From assembly GCA_002236755.2 (NCBI GenBank), contig NBZP02000013.1, positions 682,001-746,000 on the forward strand: a DNA stretch of 64,000 nucleotides, read 5' to 3'. Below are positions 43,003-54,799 of the stretch, piece by piece. The notes under the pieces were generated by a model. The model did not search any database, was not told where the DNA came from, and saw only the letters and a program-made list of their open reading frames with translations. The stretch's first letter is position 1, and each line of letters opens with the position of its first letter. Source of the stretch: Dothistroma septosporum (Eukaryota; Ascomycota; Dothideomycetes; Mycosphaerellales; Mycosphaerellaceae). Position numbers and translations under genes: made by a program.

Positions 43003-46000
43003 TTACTCGACTATAGTACCCAAGTCAAGCAAGTCCCGGAGCAGGTTCTCCCTCAAGGCAGCGACGTCCGGCGTCTCCAAGCCGTAGACGCCTTCGTAAG
43101 CATGAATACTCAGCTGGCTCAAGAAAGGTCGCAGAACACCACGTGCAAAGTCCTCTCTTGGCAGTGCTTTGACGTCCTCCGTGTCGACGTTGAGATTATC
43201 ACCAAGTAACGGCCGTCGTTTGTGGGAGTCGTCGCCTCCCGGTGCTGTAGCAACCAGACTATCCTCCATCGTACTTGAACCTAGTGCTTCGGCGACATGA
43301 TCAGTCAGAGCGGACGGTGTCCAATCTGCCGGCTGATATACTGCGTCGATCGTGTCGGTGATGTAAAGCCACTCATGCAGCTGAAACTCGTCGGGAGACA
43401 TAGCGATGAGCAAGTCTAAAAGTTTGCAACCTTGAAAAAGCGTGAGGTTGTTGAAGTCGTTACTGGTTTGATTCACGGGAAGCAGGGACATGAGTGCAGC
43501 TTGGAGCTTGTCGTTGATGATTGGCCACAATGGTGCAAGGTTGAATGGACTGGTCGAGAGCAGCAAGGCCCGACACAGCAGGAACAATTCTGCTCTTATC
43601 ATCGAAGACGGCGATGATGTAGGACTGGCCTCAAATAGCTCAGCAATCTTCTCCTCGAGCGGCCGCAGACGAGACGCATATGTATCCTCGGGTGAAGATA
43701 GCAGAAGAAGGCATATTCTCCGGAGATTGAGCTGCGTCTTACGATCTGCTTCGAGCCTCGCGGCACTGGCTCCCACCCCAAACATTATGCCGGCGCTGGC
43801 AGGAGATGTAAGCCGCAACATGACTTCGGGCATTGTCTCTTTATCATGGAGAGACCATTGATGTAAGATGGGGAACCAGCCGTCCAGCATCAGCTCAACC
43901 GGTGAAGATAAAATTCTTGCATCGTTGAAGGCATTCATGACCTCTTTCTTCCACGACTTTGCTGTTGGCCCTTTTCGGATAAGTTGGAGGAAGAGCACCA
44001 GCAACTCTTTAGTGACATTTCGAGGAAAGGATCTGGCGTGGAAAGCGACCGCGACAAGATTTTCGATAATGTTCTTAACCGCCGAGCCGACACGTTCTCC
44101 TGTCTCCAGAATAAGATCCATCTTGGCAACTGCACGAGTAAGCACCGGCACTAGGGTCATCGAATGCTCAAGTTCGTGATGTCCGTCTGAGAAACCATCT
44201 CGCGAGTCGTGGGCGTTCACCTCCGTGACATAAGAAGATGGGATTGTGGTGAACGTAGCTGTCAACAATCGTTGGAAAATGTCACCGAGCTCACGCCTCA
44301 TCTTGCGTTGCTCTCCAAAATTGGTATTGTTTAGTTTCTCTGCGAGAAGCAGAGAGATCGACAGCAGATGCGACAGGACTTGTCGGTGTGGTAACGGGTT
44401 CGTCAAGACATCCTTCATGAAAGCGATGCAGTCTGACCATATCTCGTCCGTTGCGTCGTCTTCCATCGACTCAAGATAGGCCGAAAAGAATGCTGCCACA
44501 TCTGAAGGTGCAAGGTCGATCGTCAAGCTTGAGACCCTCGACTGCGGCATGGCGCTAGCGTTGGTACGGCTGCACAGAGCATCCAAAATTGCAGGAATCA
44601 CATTTTTCGGCCTGGCGACTTGCATGATGTGTAACAAGCTCAGAGTGGATACTGCGCTTTGAGTGGTCTTGGAATCGCGCCAATGCGCTATAATAACTTC
44701 CAAGCTCTCCAGAGGCTCGACAGAGAAAATTTGTTCCAAGACGTGGCGTGTTTTGTTACGAAGCTTCAAGGCCGTGTGTGCTGCTGTAGCCGAACTGTGA
44801 CTGTCATGAGTATCTGGGTCTACAGGAGCGCTTGCCCACAGCCATAGATTGAGTGTACTGCGCAGTGCATCATGAATTGCTAAAGTCACAGTGAGGCGGC
44901 TGTTTGACTTCGCCGTCCGGCTTGGAGGTCCTTCCGCCTTGAAGACTCCTGATGTGACATTACTGAGGAAACCAGGCTTGCTCTCAGTCTCCTTCGGCGT
45001 GGCCTCTGCGTCTACTTCCGCGACTAGGCATTGACCTGCCCGGTCGAGCACCATCTGCAAACCTTCCAGCAATCTTGTGGCGGTGACTTCCGGCGTCGTA
45101 GCCGGTTCAACGCCTTGCCGGCTGAATTGAATCCGCACCACCTGCTGGACTTTGTCAAGCTCCTCGCAAAAGGATTCCACTAGCGGCAGCAAGTTCGCGA
45201 ACAGCGCATCAGCAAAGGTGGGGAGTATGTCCGCTAGCAATGCGAGCCATTGATCAAGGTGGTGCCGGGTCCGTGGCGACGAAAAGCCAAGGCGGATACA
45301 TTTGAAAAGCTGCGGTGGGGGCGCTGATGTGATGCTCGATTTTGAAGCGCTCGCTACTGGCCTCAAGTATGGCGTCACGGATGGCCTGGGGGAACTGACC
45401 GAGCCTCGGGGTCCTGTGTCTGCTGCAGCAGTGGCTTGTGTCAACCGCAGCCTGATTGCTCGCTGGATGAGTACTAGCACCTCGCCTTGTAGTTCGATCG
45501 ACTCGCCTTGGATGCAAGTCACCAATTTGTCCAAGAGCATACTATCGAGATCCAGCAGTCGGATATCTGGGCCTGATCGACTTGCGAGCATCGCATCCAG
45601 CATTGACATCGCTGCACGGTTCAAGTCCTCCGAAGAACGATCGGTAAACAGTAGTCGTGTGCACGTATCGGTCAAGAATGAAGTACCGTCAGTCTGAGGC
45701 GAATCCGAGCTCGCTCGTACAGCTGTGATTTGCAGAACTTGACAAGCGTGATGACCGCCATTTGACAATACGCTCGTGAACCGCCGGATATCTGCGATCA
45801 AGAGCCGTACATCGTCGCCTTGCAATCGCTTTTTGTCGCGGATTTCGCTTTCCAGGCTGTGTCGAAAGTTGTTGACGTGGAAGTTGAGATTCTCGAACAG
45901 CACCAGAAAGACTTGCTCCAAGCTGGGCAAGTCCTGTAACCAACTCTTCACAGCATTGAAAGCAGGATCTGTAGGTTGTTCTAGAGCATCCAACGTCAGG

Positions 46001-48508
46001 GATAGCGGCGTCTTGAGCACTTCCTGTGAGCGCATCACCTGCTTAGAATCCGCAGGTACAGAGTTTGCGCTGCCACGTCGGCCGGCCACCACCTTCGTCG
46101 CATCAGCAGGTATCGAGTGTGTCCAGAAAGTAGTGAACCTTCTGATGGCTTCAACGCGACTAATGACTTGACCACTCCAAGCGCTGGCCTCGCCCCTGAC
46201 CAGCGCAGTCAGTGAAGCAGCCATTACAGCATCCTTTGTGAGTAAGTCGTCGAGTTGCCACATTGCTTTCGTCGCTTCCACGTGATACTTAGGAAGCTCG
46301 GGCGAGAGGTAACTCCATATGTGATAAGCTAGTAAATGCCCCGCTTCGTCCACCGCGTCGCCTGCTTCATCGAGTTCACCTCTGAAGCTAGCCAGGAGGC
46401 TAATTATCGAGGCGAGCACAGGGAACGGAATCTCCCTGCTTTGCCTCGCAGCTATGTCGATGTCCTCCAACAGTGTGTCTGCCACATTTCTAACCCACGA
46501 CTTCGAAGTTCCGGACGGGATCTTGGTCAGGAGCTCAGTCTGCAGCATGACCAACTTTGAGAATACGTTAGCGTCTTTACCTCGAAGTGACTTTTTGAGC
46601 AACGAGGCCAGTGGGGCGTTGAGAGAGTGCCACAGAGAAGATCCGCAGACCGGAAGAGCCGCTAGTACTTGGTCGTGCGAGCGATAAAATTCGAGGATCG
46701 CATCAGAAACATGACTCGAATCTGGGGCTCCGTCGGGGGTTGGGAGGTTCATGCTGCTTTGCTGCTTCGAGCTCACAAATGCTCTTGTTGGGACCATCGT
46801 AAGGAGCCGAGACGCGGCAGTAGTTGTCAGGGCTGCAACTTTTGCTGGCGCCTCTATGCTGTCAAGCCGACATAGCAGATATAGAGATGCATATGGGATG
46901 TGGATTGTCAACATCTCTTCGTCCTGGATATTAAAAGTGCTAACGATCCAATCGAAAAGCCCAATGAGTGCTTCAGTATATCCGGGCCACCTAAAAGCGT
47001 CGTGTATAACATCAAGCAGACACTGCCAGATCAGGCTTGCTTCAACGCCATCGAAGAATAGGCTCGCACTGCGAACGACTTCGGCAACGTCTCGCTTCGC
47101 AGCGATCAGACTGTAGGCGTGCAGACTACGCATGGCTGGAAGGAATATCTCGGGTACCAGCAGGCCACCAATTTCCCATCTGTCCATCAATGACAGACAG
47201 ATGCGGAATGGACGAGCTCTGACGACAGGTCCGGAGCTCGTACTCTCGAGCATCTTGAGCACCGCTCGCCTCAGGCTCGCCTTGCCAAAGTTTGAAAAGT
47301 ATCGGAGCTGCCCGCTAGGCTCCTCTTCGCCAGACTTTTGTCGCTCCAAGTTCAGTGGCGGGGGTTGGTTCGATTCTTTCGGATTAGGACCAAGAAACCA
47401 GCTCCACAATCTTCTGTTGAGACTCATGTCTTTACGTAATAGCACGACTGTAGCTGCCGAGACAATGCGGTCCAGATCATCACTGCCGATCTTGTGCTGA
47501 AGTACAACCGAGTTCAGGGGCAGATGGGTCACCAGGAGGTCAAGGAAACCTCGTTGGATCAGGACCTGTGAATCGGAAAGGCCGCACACGAAGCAGCGGA
47601 TAAGCAGGCCTGGTTCAGGTGACATGATGCACTCGGCCTGTGCGCTCAGCCTTTGATCGGCCTCAGCCGTTGCCGTTGAGGAATTTGCGGACATCCTGGG
47701 CAACCGACGGACCAAATAATTGAGTGCTCCTTGACGTCGCGTGGGACTCGTCACCACGGCCAGGAACAAGCATTGCCAGAAGTAGCCATCGCTCTGTTGA
47801 GTCAGCGCATCTGAGGCGCTGTCTGGCATAAACCGATCCTCGAGCTCACGCAATATAGCGAAGGCGCGGTCGAAGTCCTCGCTCGTCTCCTCTTCTAGCG
47901 CAGGAAGTAGGCTCAGGATCAGAGATTTCAGCGCGGGACGAAGATCATCTGAGGATAAGTGGACGATGTGATCCTCGAACAGACTGTAGAGCGCTGGCCG
48001 CGCCGAGAGCGATGCGAAGGAGAGTACGGAACATAGTCCGGGTAAATACTCGTGCAAGTGTGCAGCAACATGATCGCTGCCAAATGTCGAGAAGATGTAG
48101 GTGTAGACCTCTAGAGCTTTTTGATGTACGCCAGAGGGAAGGGCTGGATTGAGACATTGTGCGAGCCTTGTACCGATTGCATTGCAGTGCGGCAGTACTG
48201 GAGCGTCCTTGAGATGTGTCTGAATGGCCTTGAGTAGTCTGCCCAGAAAGGAGATATAGTCAGCCCATTCCTCCGGCGATATCTCCCAAGTGGCCAGGGC
48301 TCTGTCGATGATCGCCGCGTATCGTTTCAGGCTTTTGTCGGCCTTGAACAATCCTGCAGAATATCAGCTTGCTTCTGAGCATCTGCTGCCTGAAGACTTA
48401 CATACCGTCCTCGACCGTTCGACGCGTGGCGCGTGGCACTGGCGAAGACCGACCCGAGCTGGGCGGCGAGGAAGACTGCTTGCCAAGTGCAGCATCGAGG
48501 CTCATCAT
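43003..48508 (-). CDS. DOP1: Dopey family leucine-zipper-like protein Dop1
   Basis: Two exons on the minus strand: 48508-48406 and 48353-43003, 1817 aa. Intron 48354-48405 (52 nt, donor GTATGT, acceptor CTGCAG) is in phase. The start MMSLDAALGKQSSSPPSSGR is followed by RRTVEDGLFKADKSLKRYAA and WADYISFLGRLLKAIQTHLK, the Dopey N-terminal domain, with IGTRLAQCLNPALPSGVHQK a hallmark. The body is a long array of helical repeats. The C-terminal part holds LLVLFLQLIRKGPTAKSW and LLDLLIAMSPDEFQLHEWLY, also as in Dop1. Dop1 works with Mon2 and Neo1-type flippases in Golgi-endosome traffic; the Aspergillus DopA is needed for development (family knowledge). No break is seen over more than 5.3 kb. It is divergent from MON1. 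Confidence 0.94.
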
Positions 48509-48857
48509 TGGCCTGGAAAGAAGTCAGAGGTCATGAGCAGATCCTAACGCCAGAGATGGCAGCAAGCGAGGCGGTGCTTTGGGTAAGAGTGAAGGGAGTT
48601 GTCTGTGTATGTATAGTGAAGATGCCACGACAGCTCGAAGGCGGGCCTGAAGTCATCCGGCTAAGCCTGAGGCGTCTGAGACTGCTGAGCTAAGTGGCAT
48701 GGGCATGAAGGTGGCGCAAACCAATCAATGGCGGAGGCATCACGATTCCCGTCTCAAGAACATCAACGACAATAACAACAACAACAACAGCAACAATCAC
48801 ATGTCATTACTCTAGCATTCGACATCTCCATGGTGGTCTCCATGTGCCGACGAGGCC
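48509..48857. promoter_or_regulatory. Divergent promoter of DOP1 and MON1
   Basis: 349 bp between two divergent start codons, which must drive both genes or hold their leaders. It contains an (ACA/CAA)n microsatellite at about 48769-48796, within 62-90 bp of the MON1 ATG and probably in its 5' UTR. No TATA element is evident. Confidence 0.5.
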
Positions 48858-50795
48858 ATGCCGCGGAACGATGCGCCGAATGCCGGGTCATCAATTGATG
48901 GCGCAGAGCGGTCAAAGGCCACCCCAGGAAAGGCAGGGGAAGATGATGCCAGTACAGATCGCGACGAATCCTCAACGACATGGCGAACGAATGATCTACA
49001 GCGGTCTGAAGAGCTAACACCGCCGCCTCTGCCTCCGCGCCCTCCGACATCACATGGAGGTTCTCTTCGGCTGTCGAAACAATCTTCGAGACCGCAACTG
49101 CTGTCTACCCCAACGACGGCACTATCCTCAACAAACGTGCTTTCCCAAACACGTGGCGAACATCATGAAAGCGCTCTGTCTTCTCCCACTGGCAAGGCTA
49201 TCTCTCGCAAGCACAGCCTTATCTCCCCCGGACGTCTACCAGGAAGTGGCAGCGATGGCGATGACTCTGCTAGTATCAAAAGCTACATTCCTTCCCTCGA
49301 TGTGCGAGCAGATCATGAAAGCATCCTCGGCGATGTTGCAGGTGGCGAGACCAGTCCGGCTTGGAGAGCCTTGAGTGCTCAGGTCGAGAGTGACGATCCG
49401 TTCGGGACGCTGTCACCTGAAGACGAAGCTCTAAGCGAACAAATACAGCATGAGTTCGACGAACTGGAGCTGGACCAAACCACAGGCATGACCGAAGACG
49501 ATCTTGCTACAATATGGAAGACCAAGCTCAAGCACTTCTTCATTTTATCTGCATCTGGAAAGCCGATCTACAGCAGACACGGCGATGACAAGCTCATCAG
49601 TCACTACGTCGGCGTTGCGCAGACACTGATATCATTCTATCAAGATGGAAAAGATCCGCTCAAAGGCTTCACAGCTGGCGGTGTCCGCTTCGTCATGCTC
49701 TCGAAAGGACCCTTAAATCTGGTCGCCATAAGTCGTTTGGCAGAAAGTGATTCGCAGTTGCGAAGTCAATTGGAAGCACTATACATGCAGATACTATCAA
49801 CTTTGACACTGCCGAGTATGGAAAAGATGTTCAAGCAGCGGGCATCGACCGACTTACGACGACCATTGCAAGGTACAGATGCACTTCTCGATGGCTTGGC
49901 AGATGGATTCACGCGAGGTTCGCCGTCAACACTGCTCTCGGCGTTGGAGTGTCTGCGTTTACGAAAATCGCACCGTAACGTGATCAACAACACTCTGCTC
50001 AAAGTCCGCTCGCCAAATCTCCTCTACGGCCTAATAGTAGCGGCAGGCCGTCTGGTCAGTGTAGTACGGCCTAAGAAGCACTCACTGCACCCTGGCGACC
50101 TTCACCTCATCTTCAACATGCTCTTCGAAGCAGGAAGTGTCCGAGCCGGAGGCGGCGAGAACTGGATCCCACTGTGTCTGCCAGGCTTTAACAACACCGG
50201 CTTCCTGTACATGTACGTCAGCTTCTTCTCCACATCGGAAGAATCCAAAGATGCACCGCAAGAACCTGCAAACGACGAAAGAAGAGACGAGGAACTCGCC
50301 ATCGTCCTCATCAGTGCCAACAAGGAGGCCTTCTACGAAATGCGCAAAATGCGCGACGACCTCGTCTCCCAACTCGACTCAAACGGAAGCATGTCCACGA
50401 TCAAAACCGCCATACGCCGCGGCCACGCTCCAACCTCTTCCCTCGTACCAGGCACAGTCCTTCGCCACTTCCTCTACAAGTCCCGAGGGAATGTACAATT
50501 CGTCATGCCATCCTTCGAGCCACACTTCGGCGGTATGGTCAACAGGCGTAGGCTCATGTCGCTGTATCACCAGATGCACGAGTCGATACATTCTCGCACG
50601 GCACATCTAAAGGTTCAGCATAGTATTGCTTCGGACGCGACGTCTTTGGCGTGGGAAACGCCGCTTTTTGAGCTTTATTGCGTTGCTGGGCCGAATGCTA
50701 CGAGAGCCGCGATGGCACAAGGAGCAAATAAGGTTGTGCAATGGGTACGAAGGGAGGAAGAAAGGGTGTTTATCATTGGTGGTGCTGTGTTCTAG
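48858..50795 (+). CDS. MON1: Vacuolar fusion protein Mon1
   Basis: Single exon, 645 aa, ATG at 48858. The first 200 residues are disordered (Ser/Pro/Thr-rich, with PPPLPPRPPTSHGG). The longin-type core starts at about 215 with WKTKLKHFFILSASGKPIYS. Conserved Mon1 blocks follow: YSRHGDDKLISHYVGVAQTL, RFVMLSKGPLNLVAISRLAE, NWIPLCLPGFNNTGFLYMYV and ELAIVLISANKEAFYEMRKM, with C-terminal FELYCVAGPNATRAAMAQGA and EEERVFIIGG. With Ccz1 it forms the exchange factor that activates Ypt7/Rab7 on late endosomes, vacuoles and autophagosomes (family knowledge). Length and order match fungal Mon1. No intron is needed. It is divergent from DOP1 and convergent with the ASPM-like gene. Confidence 0.95.
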   Translation: MPRNDAPNAGSSIDGAERSKATPGKAGEDDASTDRDESSTTWRTNDLQRSEELTPPPLPPRPPTSHGGSLRLSKQSSRPQLLSTPTTALSSTNVLSQTRGEHHESALSSPTGKAISRKHSLISPGRLPGSGSDGDDSASIKSYIPSLDVRADHESILGDVAGGETSPAWRALSAQVESDDPFGTLSPEDEALSEQIQHEFDELELDQTTGMTEDDLATIWKTKLKHFFILSASGKPIYSRHGDDKLISHYVGVAQTLISFYQDGKDPLKGFTAGGVRFVMLSKGPLNLVAISRLAESDSQLRSQLEALYMQILSTLTLPSMEKMFKQRASTDLRRPLQGTDALLDGLADGFTRGSPSTLLSALECLRLRKSHRNVINNTLLKVRSPNLLYGLIVAAGRLVSVVRPKKHSLHPGDLHLIFNMLFEAGSVRAGGGENWIPLCLPGFNNTGFLYMYVSFFSTSEESKDAPQEPANDERRDEELAIVLISANKEAFYEMRKMRDDLVSQLDSNGSMSTIKTAIRRGHAPTSSLVPGTVLRHFLYKSRGNVQFVMPSFEPHFGGMVNRRRLMSLYHQMHESIHSRTAHLKVQHSIASDATSLAWETPLFELYCVAGPNATRAAMAQGANKVVQWVRREEERVFIIGGAVF

Positions 50796-51114
50796 GCGGG
50801 TCCAGCGGCTACCAGAAGGAGACGGCTCGGGCTTACATCACTGTTCCAATAGTATACAAGGAGCCTTGTACGTGAATAAGCGATATGAAAGAGCGCGGCA
50901 GGTAGCGATCGTGTTCGCATTCTGTCCTCTCGTATGCATCTATCTACAAACTTACAGTGACACAAGTCACAATCTTGCCCAACAAATCTCGTTCATCCCG
51001 GCAGTCACGTCCAGGGAAGAGATTATGATATAGTCGTGTACAGTTCGTGACATCGTTGCCAACACATTCCCACTCATCATCTCTCTGTTGTGATTATCTT
51101 TTGTTCTGTCTTTA
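50796..51114. other. Convergent intergenic region, MON1 and ASPM-like
   Basis: 319 bp between two stop codons. No frame or repeat of note. Presumably the two 3' UTRs meet or overlap here. Confidence 0.5.
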
Positions 51115-54100
51115 TCAGCCATCTACAACCCGCTGTGGGGCGACCACAACTGACCTCGCAACCCGAGTGGTACGTTTCGTCGACCAGCCACGAGCCAAGG
51201 TCTGGAAGTTGGCGACATCCGTGCTCATCCTTTGCAATCGAGCGTGAACAACAGCACGCCAGGCACGCTGAATCCTGGTTGCGGCAGCATTGATGCGCTG
51301 TCTGGTATGCACCACCGTGGCACAGTCACGGGCCATGCGCATGAGAGCGATGCGCTGCGATGCGACAATACGAGCGCGCTTCTGGCGAAACGCTCGTTGA
51401 ATGGTTGCAGCAGCCTGGTCTCTGCTAGCCAGCGGCAGGAGACGTGATGCCAGGAAGGCCAAATTTGAGATGGTGGTCTCGCGGCTTGGTATGTTGCCAA
51501 CCGCAGAAGCAAGCTGTCTTGTGAACGCCTTGCTGCATCCGAGTGCCTCTAGCCGAGCTTCCAGATTCGTATTGCCATCACTCGACGCTCGCTTTGCCTC
51601 ATGTTCATGGTTCGGCATGTAGGCGGAGAAGCCGTCAATGATAGAGATGTATGCCTCACCGTCCGCGAAAGATGTTGTAAGGTTTGTGACCTTCTTCAAC
51701 TCGCCCTGATTGGCATACGCTGACGCCCAGCCCAGTAGAAGCGCTACTTCTTCAACGTTGCTAGGGCAGTTTTGCTCGTTGGCACTCTCGTCAAGTGCTG
51801 TAACGCCATGTCGCTGAACGTCGGCTTTCAATGCTTTCCAGTCGATGAGATGCTTCAGCCCAAAGGCGCTGACGAGTGACCAGAGAAGATTTAAACTCCT
51901 CTCGCGGTGTCCAATGACGATGTCCTCGGACGTGACATTACCGACGACGTTCGCAGCATGCACATCATGGCATTCAAGAGCGCTTAGAGCCACCTGGACA
52001 TTAAAGGACTTTTGCGCGTGTCCAATTGCTGGCATCTTGAGATGCCGCGACAGCATACGGGTATTTCGCAGGCCGTCAGGATCATCATATACACTGGCCA
52101 AAGTCGTGGTATCTGGTAGGGTGATGGTGATCTCATTGTCCACTCGATCGGTCTCAATCTTGGCTCCATAGAGCAAGACTTCAACCAAGTGGGTCAGCAA
52201 AACTCCATCGCGAAGGTCGACCGCCAGATTATCGATCTGATATGTCACTTCGTCAAGGGGGTCCTGCACGTGCTGCACATCGTAGTCCATCTGCTTCAGT
52301 GCCCGGGTGATGTCTCCAACAGACGGCATGAGCATACTGGACAGCTCATGAAGCACAGCAGTCGACGACTTCGCGACTGCAGCACGCTTGAAGAGACAGT
52401 CGCCAACAATTCCTGAGGACTTCGCGTTGTCTAGCAACCACACGAGCATGAGGCTTCGCAGCATGGTCTTTCGCCAGCGGACGACTTCTGCGCTACTGCT
52501 CAATTGCGCCTCTGAAGGGTCAACGTCAACAGGCGCTGCGAAGAACGTCTCAAGAAACTTGGTGAGCGCTCGTCGGTCTACGTGAGGGTCGAGAAGATGT
52601 TCGGTCTTCGTAACGCCCTTCGGAGAGCCTTGGGTCAAGGTCCTCGGGACTTGTCTACCAACCACGGTCTCAGCCGCCGTACGAAGGCTGTCTTCATCGT
52701 ACGTGTCAAGCCAGAGAATCACGAAGCGCTTTCGAAGTCCAATGTCGCGGCTGAGGTCACGCAGCGCAGTCGCGGTCTTCGGCTTGCTCAATGCACCGTA
52801 GAGAAGCGAGGCGTGCAGGCGCCTGTGGAGCATGCTGACTTCAGGCTGGTGATAGATATCGAGAAATTGCTTCCGCAGGTTGCCAGTGGATGATGGCTTC
52901 GGTCGATCCCTGGCTGCCGTGAAGATACCATTCACGACTTCCGTGAGAGCCACCTCCTGTTGGCTCAGCCAATTATCCTCATACAGCTCTGGTTGGTCGA
53001 GGTTCTCCAGCAGTACAGGATAGAGACTCAGTTTGGCGGTACCCATTTCCAAGCGCTTCATCGCGATGTGCTCACGGATTCGCTTCTTTCTGTCCGGGTA
53101 CTCCAAGATATGCCTCATTCTGTTATCAGCAGCTTGACTTTGGTTGACGGATATTTCGTGAGGTGATAGAGTGCCAGGTGCTCGACTCGATGCCATCGTA
53201 CCAGCGGCCTTCGAGGCCTGTCGTCGTTGGGCAGTACTCGGCCTCGTGACCGCTGGTCGAGACACTACCGGAGCCAGAACGGGGACTGCAGTCCGTGGCG
53301 CGACAGATTGTCTCTTCCTCGAAGCAGCTATCGGCTGGGAAACGCTGGATCGAGGAACCGCGCGGTCTTGCACTGCAGCAGGGCGTGTGATGACGGCGAA
53401 CGACTTCAGGTCCAACATCTTTGCCGCCATGGGAGGCACATTCTCCTTGCCTGTGTTTTCGCCGCATACATCGAAAGTCTCGACCTCCTTGTTAAGATTC
53501 TCGAGTGAATGCTGCAGGGGAATGCGTCTTGGAGCGACGGCCAAAGACTTCCTAGGTCTGCGGCCTGGCTTCAAGATATCCTTCTGTTTGGGCTCACTCG
53601 ACTCTTCTGCGGCACTTCCATTGACCTTGCTCAGCTGGAAAGTGTCTTCCAGACGATTCGTATCATGCGCGCCAGGATGGATCGTAAGCATAGTGGTATC
53701 ATCACTCGGCATGAAGATAGTTCTCCGCCTGGCCTCCTTCTTCAAAGCTCCACCTATTCCGGCCCAAGTCTGGTATCCACCAGCGTCGCCGCTCCCAGAG
53801 CCTCCTCCAAGCCCCAAGCCCATCCAGCCATTGCCTACCGAGGAAATTCTGCTCGTGCCCTGCCCGATCTCTCGCATGCCTCCCACCCGCTGCTCAGTGC
53901 CGTTGCTCATGCTCGTGCTGTTGCTCGTCGCCGCCGCTACAACCGGCTTTCGCGCGGGTTTACAAAGCATTGTCTTACCTTGTGATTTCACTGGATTGTC
54001 AGCGACAACCAGCTGCTCATCCTCCACGACATCCTCGAAGATGGTGACCGGTGCCCGCTTCGTTGCTTTGCTTGGGAACATTGAGCTTCTTCTTGGCTTG

Positions 54101-54246
54101 CTAGCCTTCAATGATGGATCCAATGCTCGTGTATACTCAATGTTGGTGGTAGTGTCGTCGGATACACTGTGCTGCGAAGTGATGCTCAAGCGAAGTGAGC
54201 CCATGCTGCCCGTGGGACAGGGCGTTGCAAGCGATGTCCGGGACAT
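51115..54246 (-). CDS. ASPM-like spindle protein with CH domains and IQ motifs
   Basis: Single exon on the minus strand, 1043 aa from the ATG at 54246 (MSRTSLATPCPTGSMGS). The frame extends to 54282 only through non-ATG codons. Residues 1-370 are disordered and basic. A helical region follows (YPDRKKRIREHIAMKRLEMG; NWLSQQEVALTEVVNGIFTA). Then come two calponin-homology-type units: VTYQIDNLAVDLRDGVLLTH near 660-700, and FNVQVALSALECHDVHAANV with LNLLWSLVSAFGLKHLIDW near 760-830. At the end there are at least two IQ motifs, AAATIQRAFRQKRAR and AATRIQRAWRAVVHARLQR, which bind calmodulin or light chains. This order is that of ASPM/abnormal spindle proteins, which focus microtubule minus ends at spindle poles. 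The number of IQ repeats is small compared with animal ASPM. Confidence 0.88.
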   Translation of the reverse strand: MSRTSLATPCPTGSMGSLRLSITSQHSVSDDTTTNIEYTRALDPSLKASKPRRSSMFPSKATKRAPVTIFEDVVEDEQLVVADNPVKSQGKTMLCKPARKPVVAAATSNSTSMSNGTEQRVGGMREIGQGTSRISSVGNGWMGLGLGGGSGSGDAGGYQTWAGIGGALKKEARRRTIFMPSDDTTMLTIHPGAHDTNRLEDTFQLSKVNGSAAEESSEPKQKDILKPGRRPRKSLAVAPRRIPLQHSLENLNKEVETFDVCGENTGKENVPPMAAKMLDLKSFAVITRPAAVQDRAVPRSSVSQPIAASRKRQSVAPRTAVPVLAPVVSRPAVTRPSTAQRRQASKAAGTMASSRAPGTLSPHEISVNQSQAADNRMRHILEYPDRKKRIREHIAMKRLEMGTAKLSLYPVLLENLDQPELYEDNWLSQQEVALTEVVNGIFTAARDRPKPSSTGNLRKQFLDIYHQPEVSMLHRRLHASLLYGALSKPKTATALRDLSRDIGLRKRFVILWLDTYDEDSLRTAAETVVGRQVPRTLTQGSPKGVTKTEHLLDPHVDRRALTKFLETFFAAPVDVDPSEAQLSSSAEVVRWRKTMLRSLMLVWLLDNAKSSGIVGDCLFKRAAVAKSSTAVLHELSSMLMPSVGDITRALKQMDYDVQHVQDPLDEVTYQIDNLAVDLRDGVLLTHLVEVLLYGAKIETDRVDNEITITLPDTTTLASVYDDPDGLRNTRMLSRHLKMPAIGHAQKSFNVQVALSALECHDVHAANVVGNVTSEDIVIGHRERSLNLLWSLVSAFGLKHLIDWKALKADVQRHGVTALDESANEQNCPSNVEEVALLLGWASAYANQGELKKVTNLTTSFADGEAYISIIDGFSAYMPNHEHEAKRASSDGNTNLEARLEALGCSKAFTRQLASAVGNIPSRETTISNLAFLASRLLPLASRDQAAATIQRAFRQKRARIVASQRIALMRMARDCATVVHTRQRINAAATRIQRAWRAVVHARLQRMSTDVANFQTLARGWSTKRTTRVARSVVVAPQRVVDG

Positions 54247-54799
54247 GATGGAGGTGGTGAAGTTTTGTGAAGGATACTCCAATTTGAAGACTCTGCCGGC
54301 TTAGATATGCATCTTCTGTTCGAGTGAATGTGAGCTTCTCGTTTGCTCTGACGTACTGCGGCAGCTGGAAGTGAGAAGAATGAGCTCCGTCCGTTTGTCG
54401 CGGGTGTCACAAGATTGATTGCAGGGATGGTGATTGTTTGGCTGCCCGTTTCTGGGGTAACGTGGCGCGCCGACAGCCGAACCGTGAAGTCGCGCGGCGC
54501 ACCCTTCGGACCCCTGCCCCGGCATCTCATGCCTGCTCGTAAGGGGTACATGAACCTCACTTGTGCTCTTGATCACTCTTTTACGCGGACATACTGCCCC
54601 CACTTAGTACTTGTCACGTCACACATGCCCTCTCGTGGAATGCGAGGTGCGATATTGTGCGCTTGCAGCTCGTGTCAGAAGCAGAAAGGGCTCAAGAATA
54701 GGCCCGGCTCAAGAGTTACTCGTTATTCTCATTTACCGCTCTCGCGACGCTACAACGCTCCAACATTCGGGACAAGCTCTTCGATGACAATGGAAGTCT
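54247..54799. other. Intergenic between ASPM-like gene and MFS transporter
   Basis: About 550 bp between two genes on the minus strand: the MFS gene's stop and the ASPM-like start. Frames on both strands lack domains. It must contain the ASPM-like promoter and the start of the MFS 3' UTR. No motif was recognised. Confidence 0.4.

Noticed and set aside
53171..54304. 377-codon plus-strand frame
   Set aside because: Complement of the disordered N-terminus of the ASPM-like gene; no domain and no ATG context.
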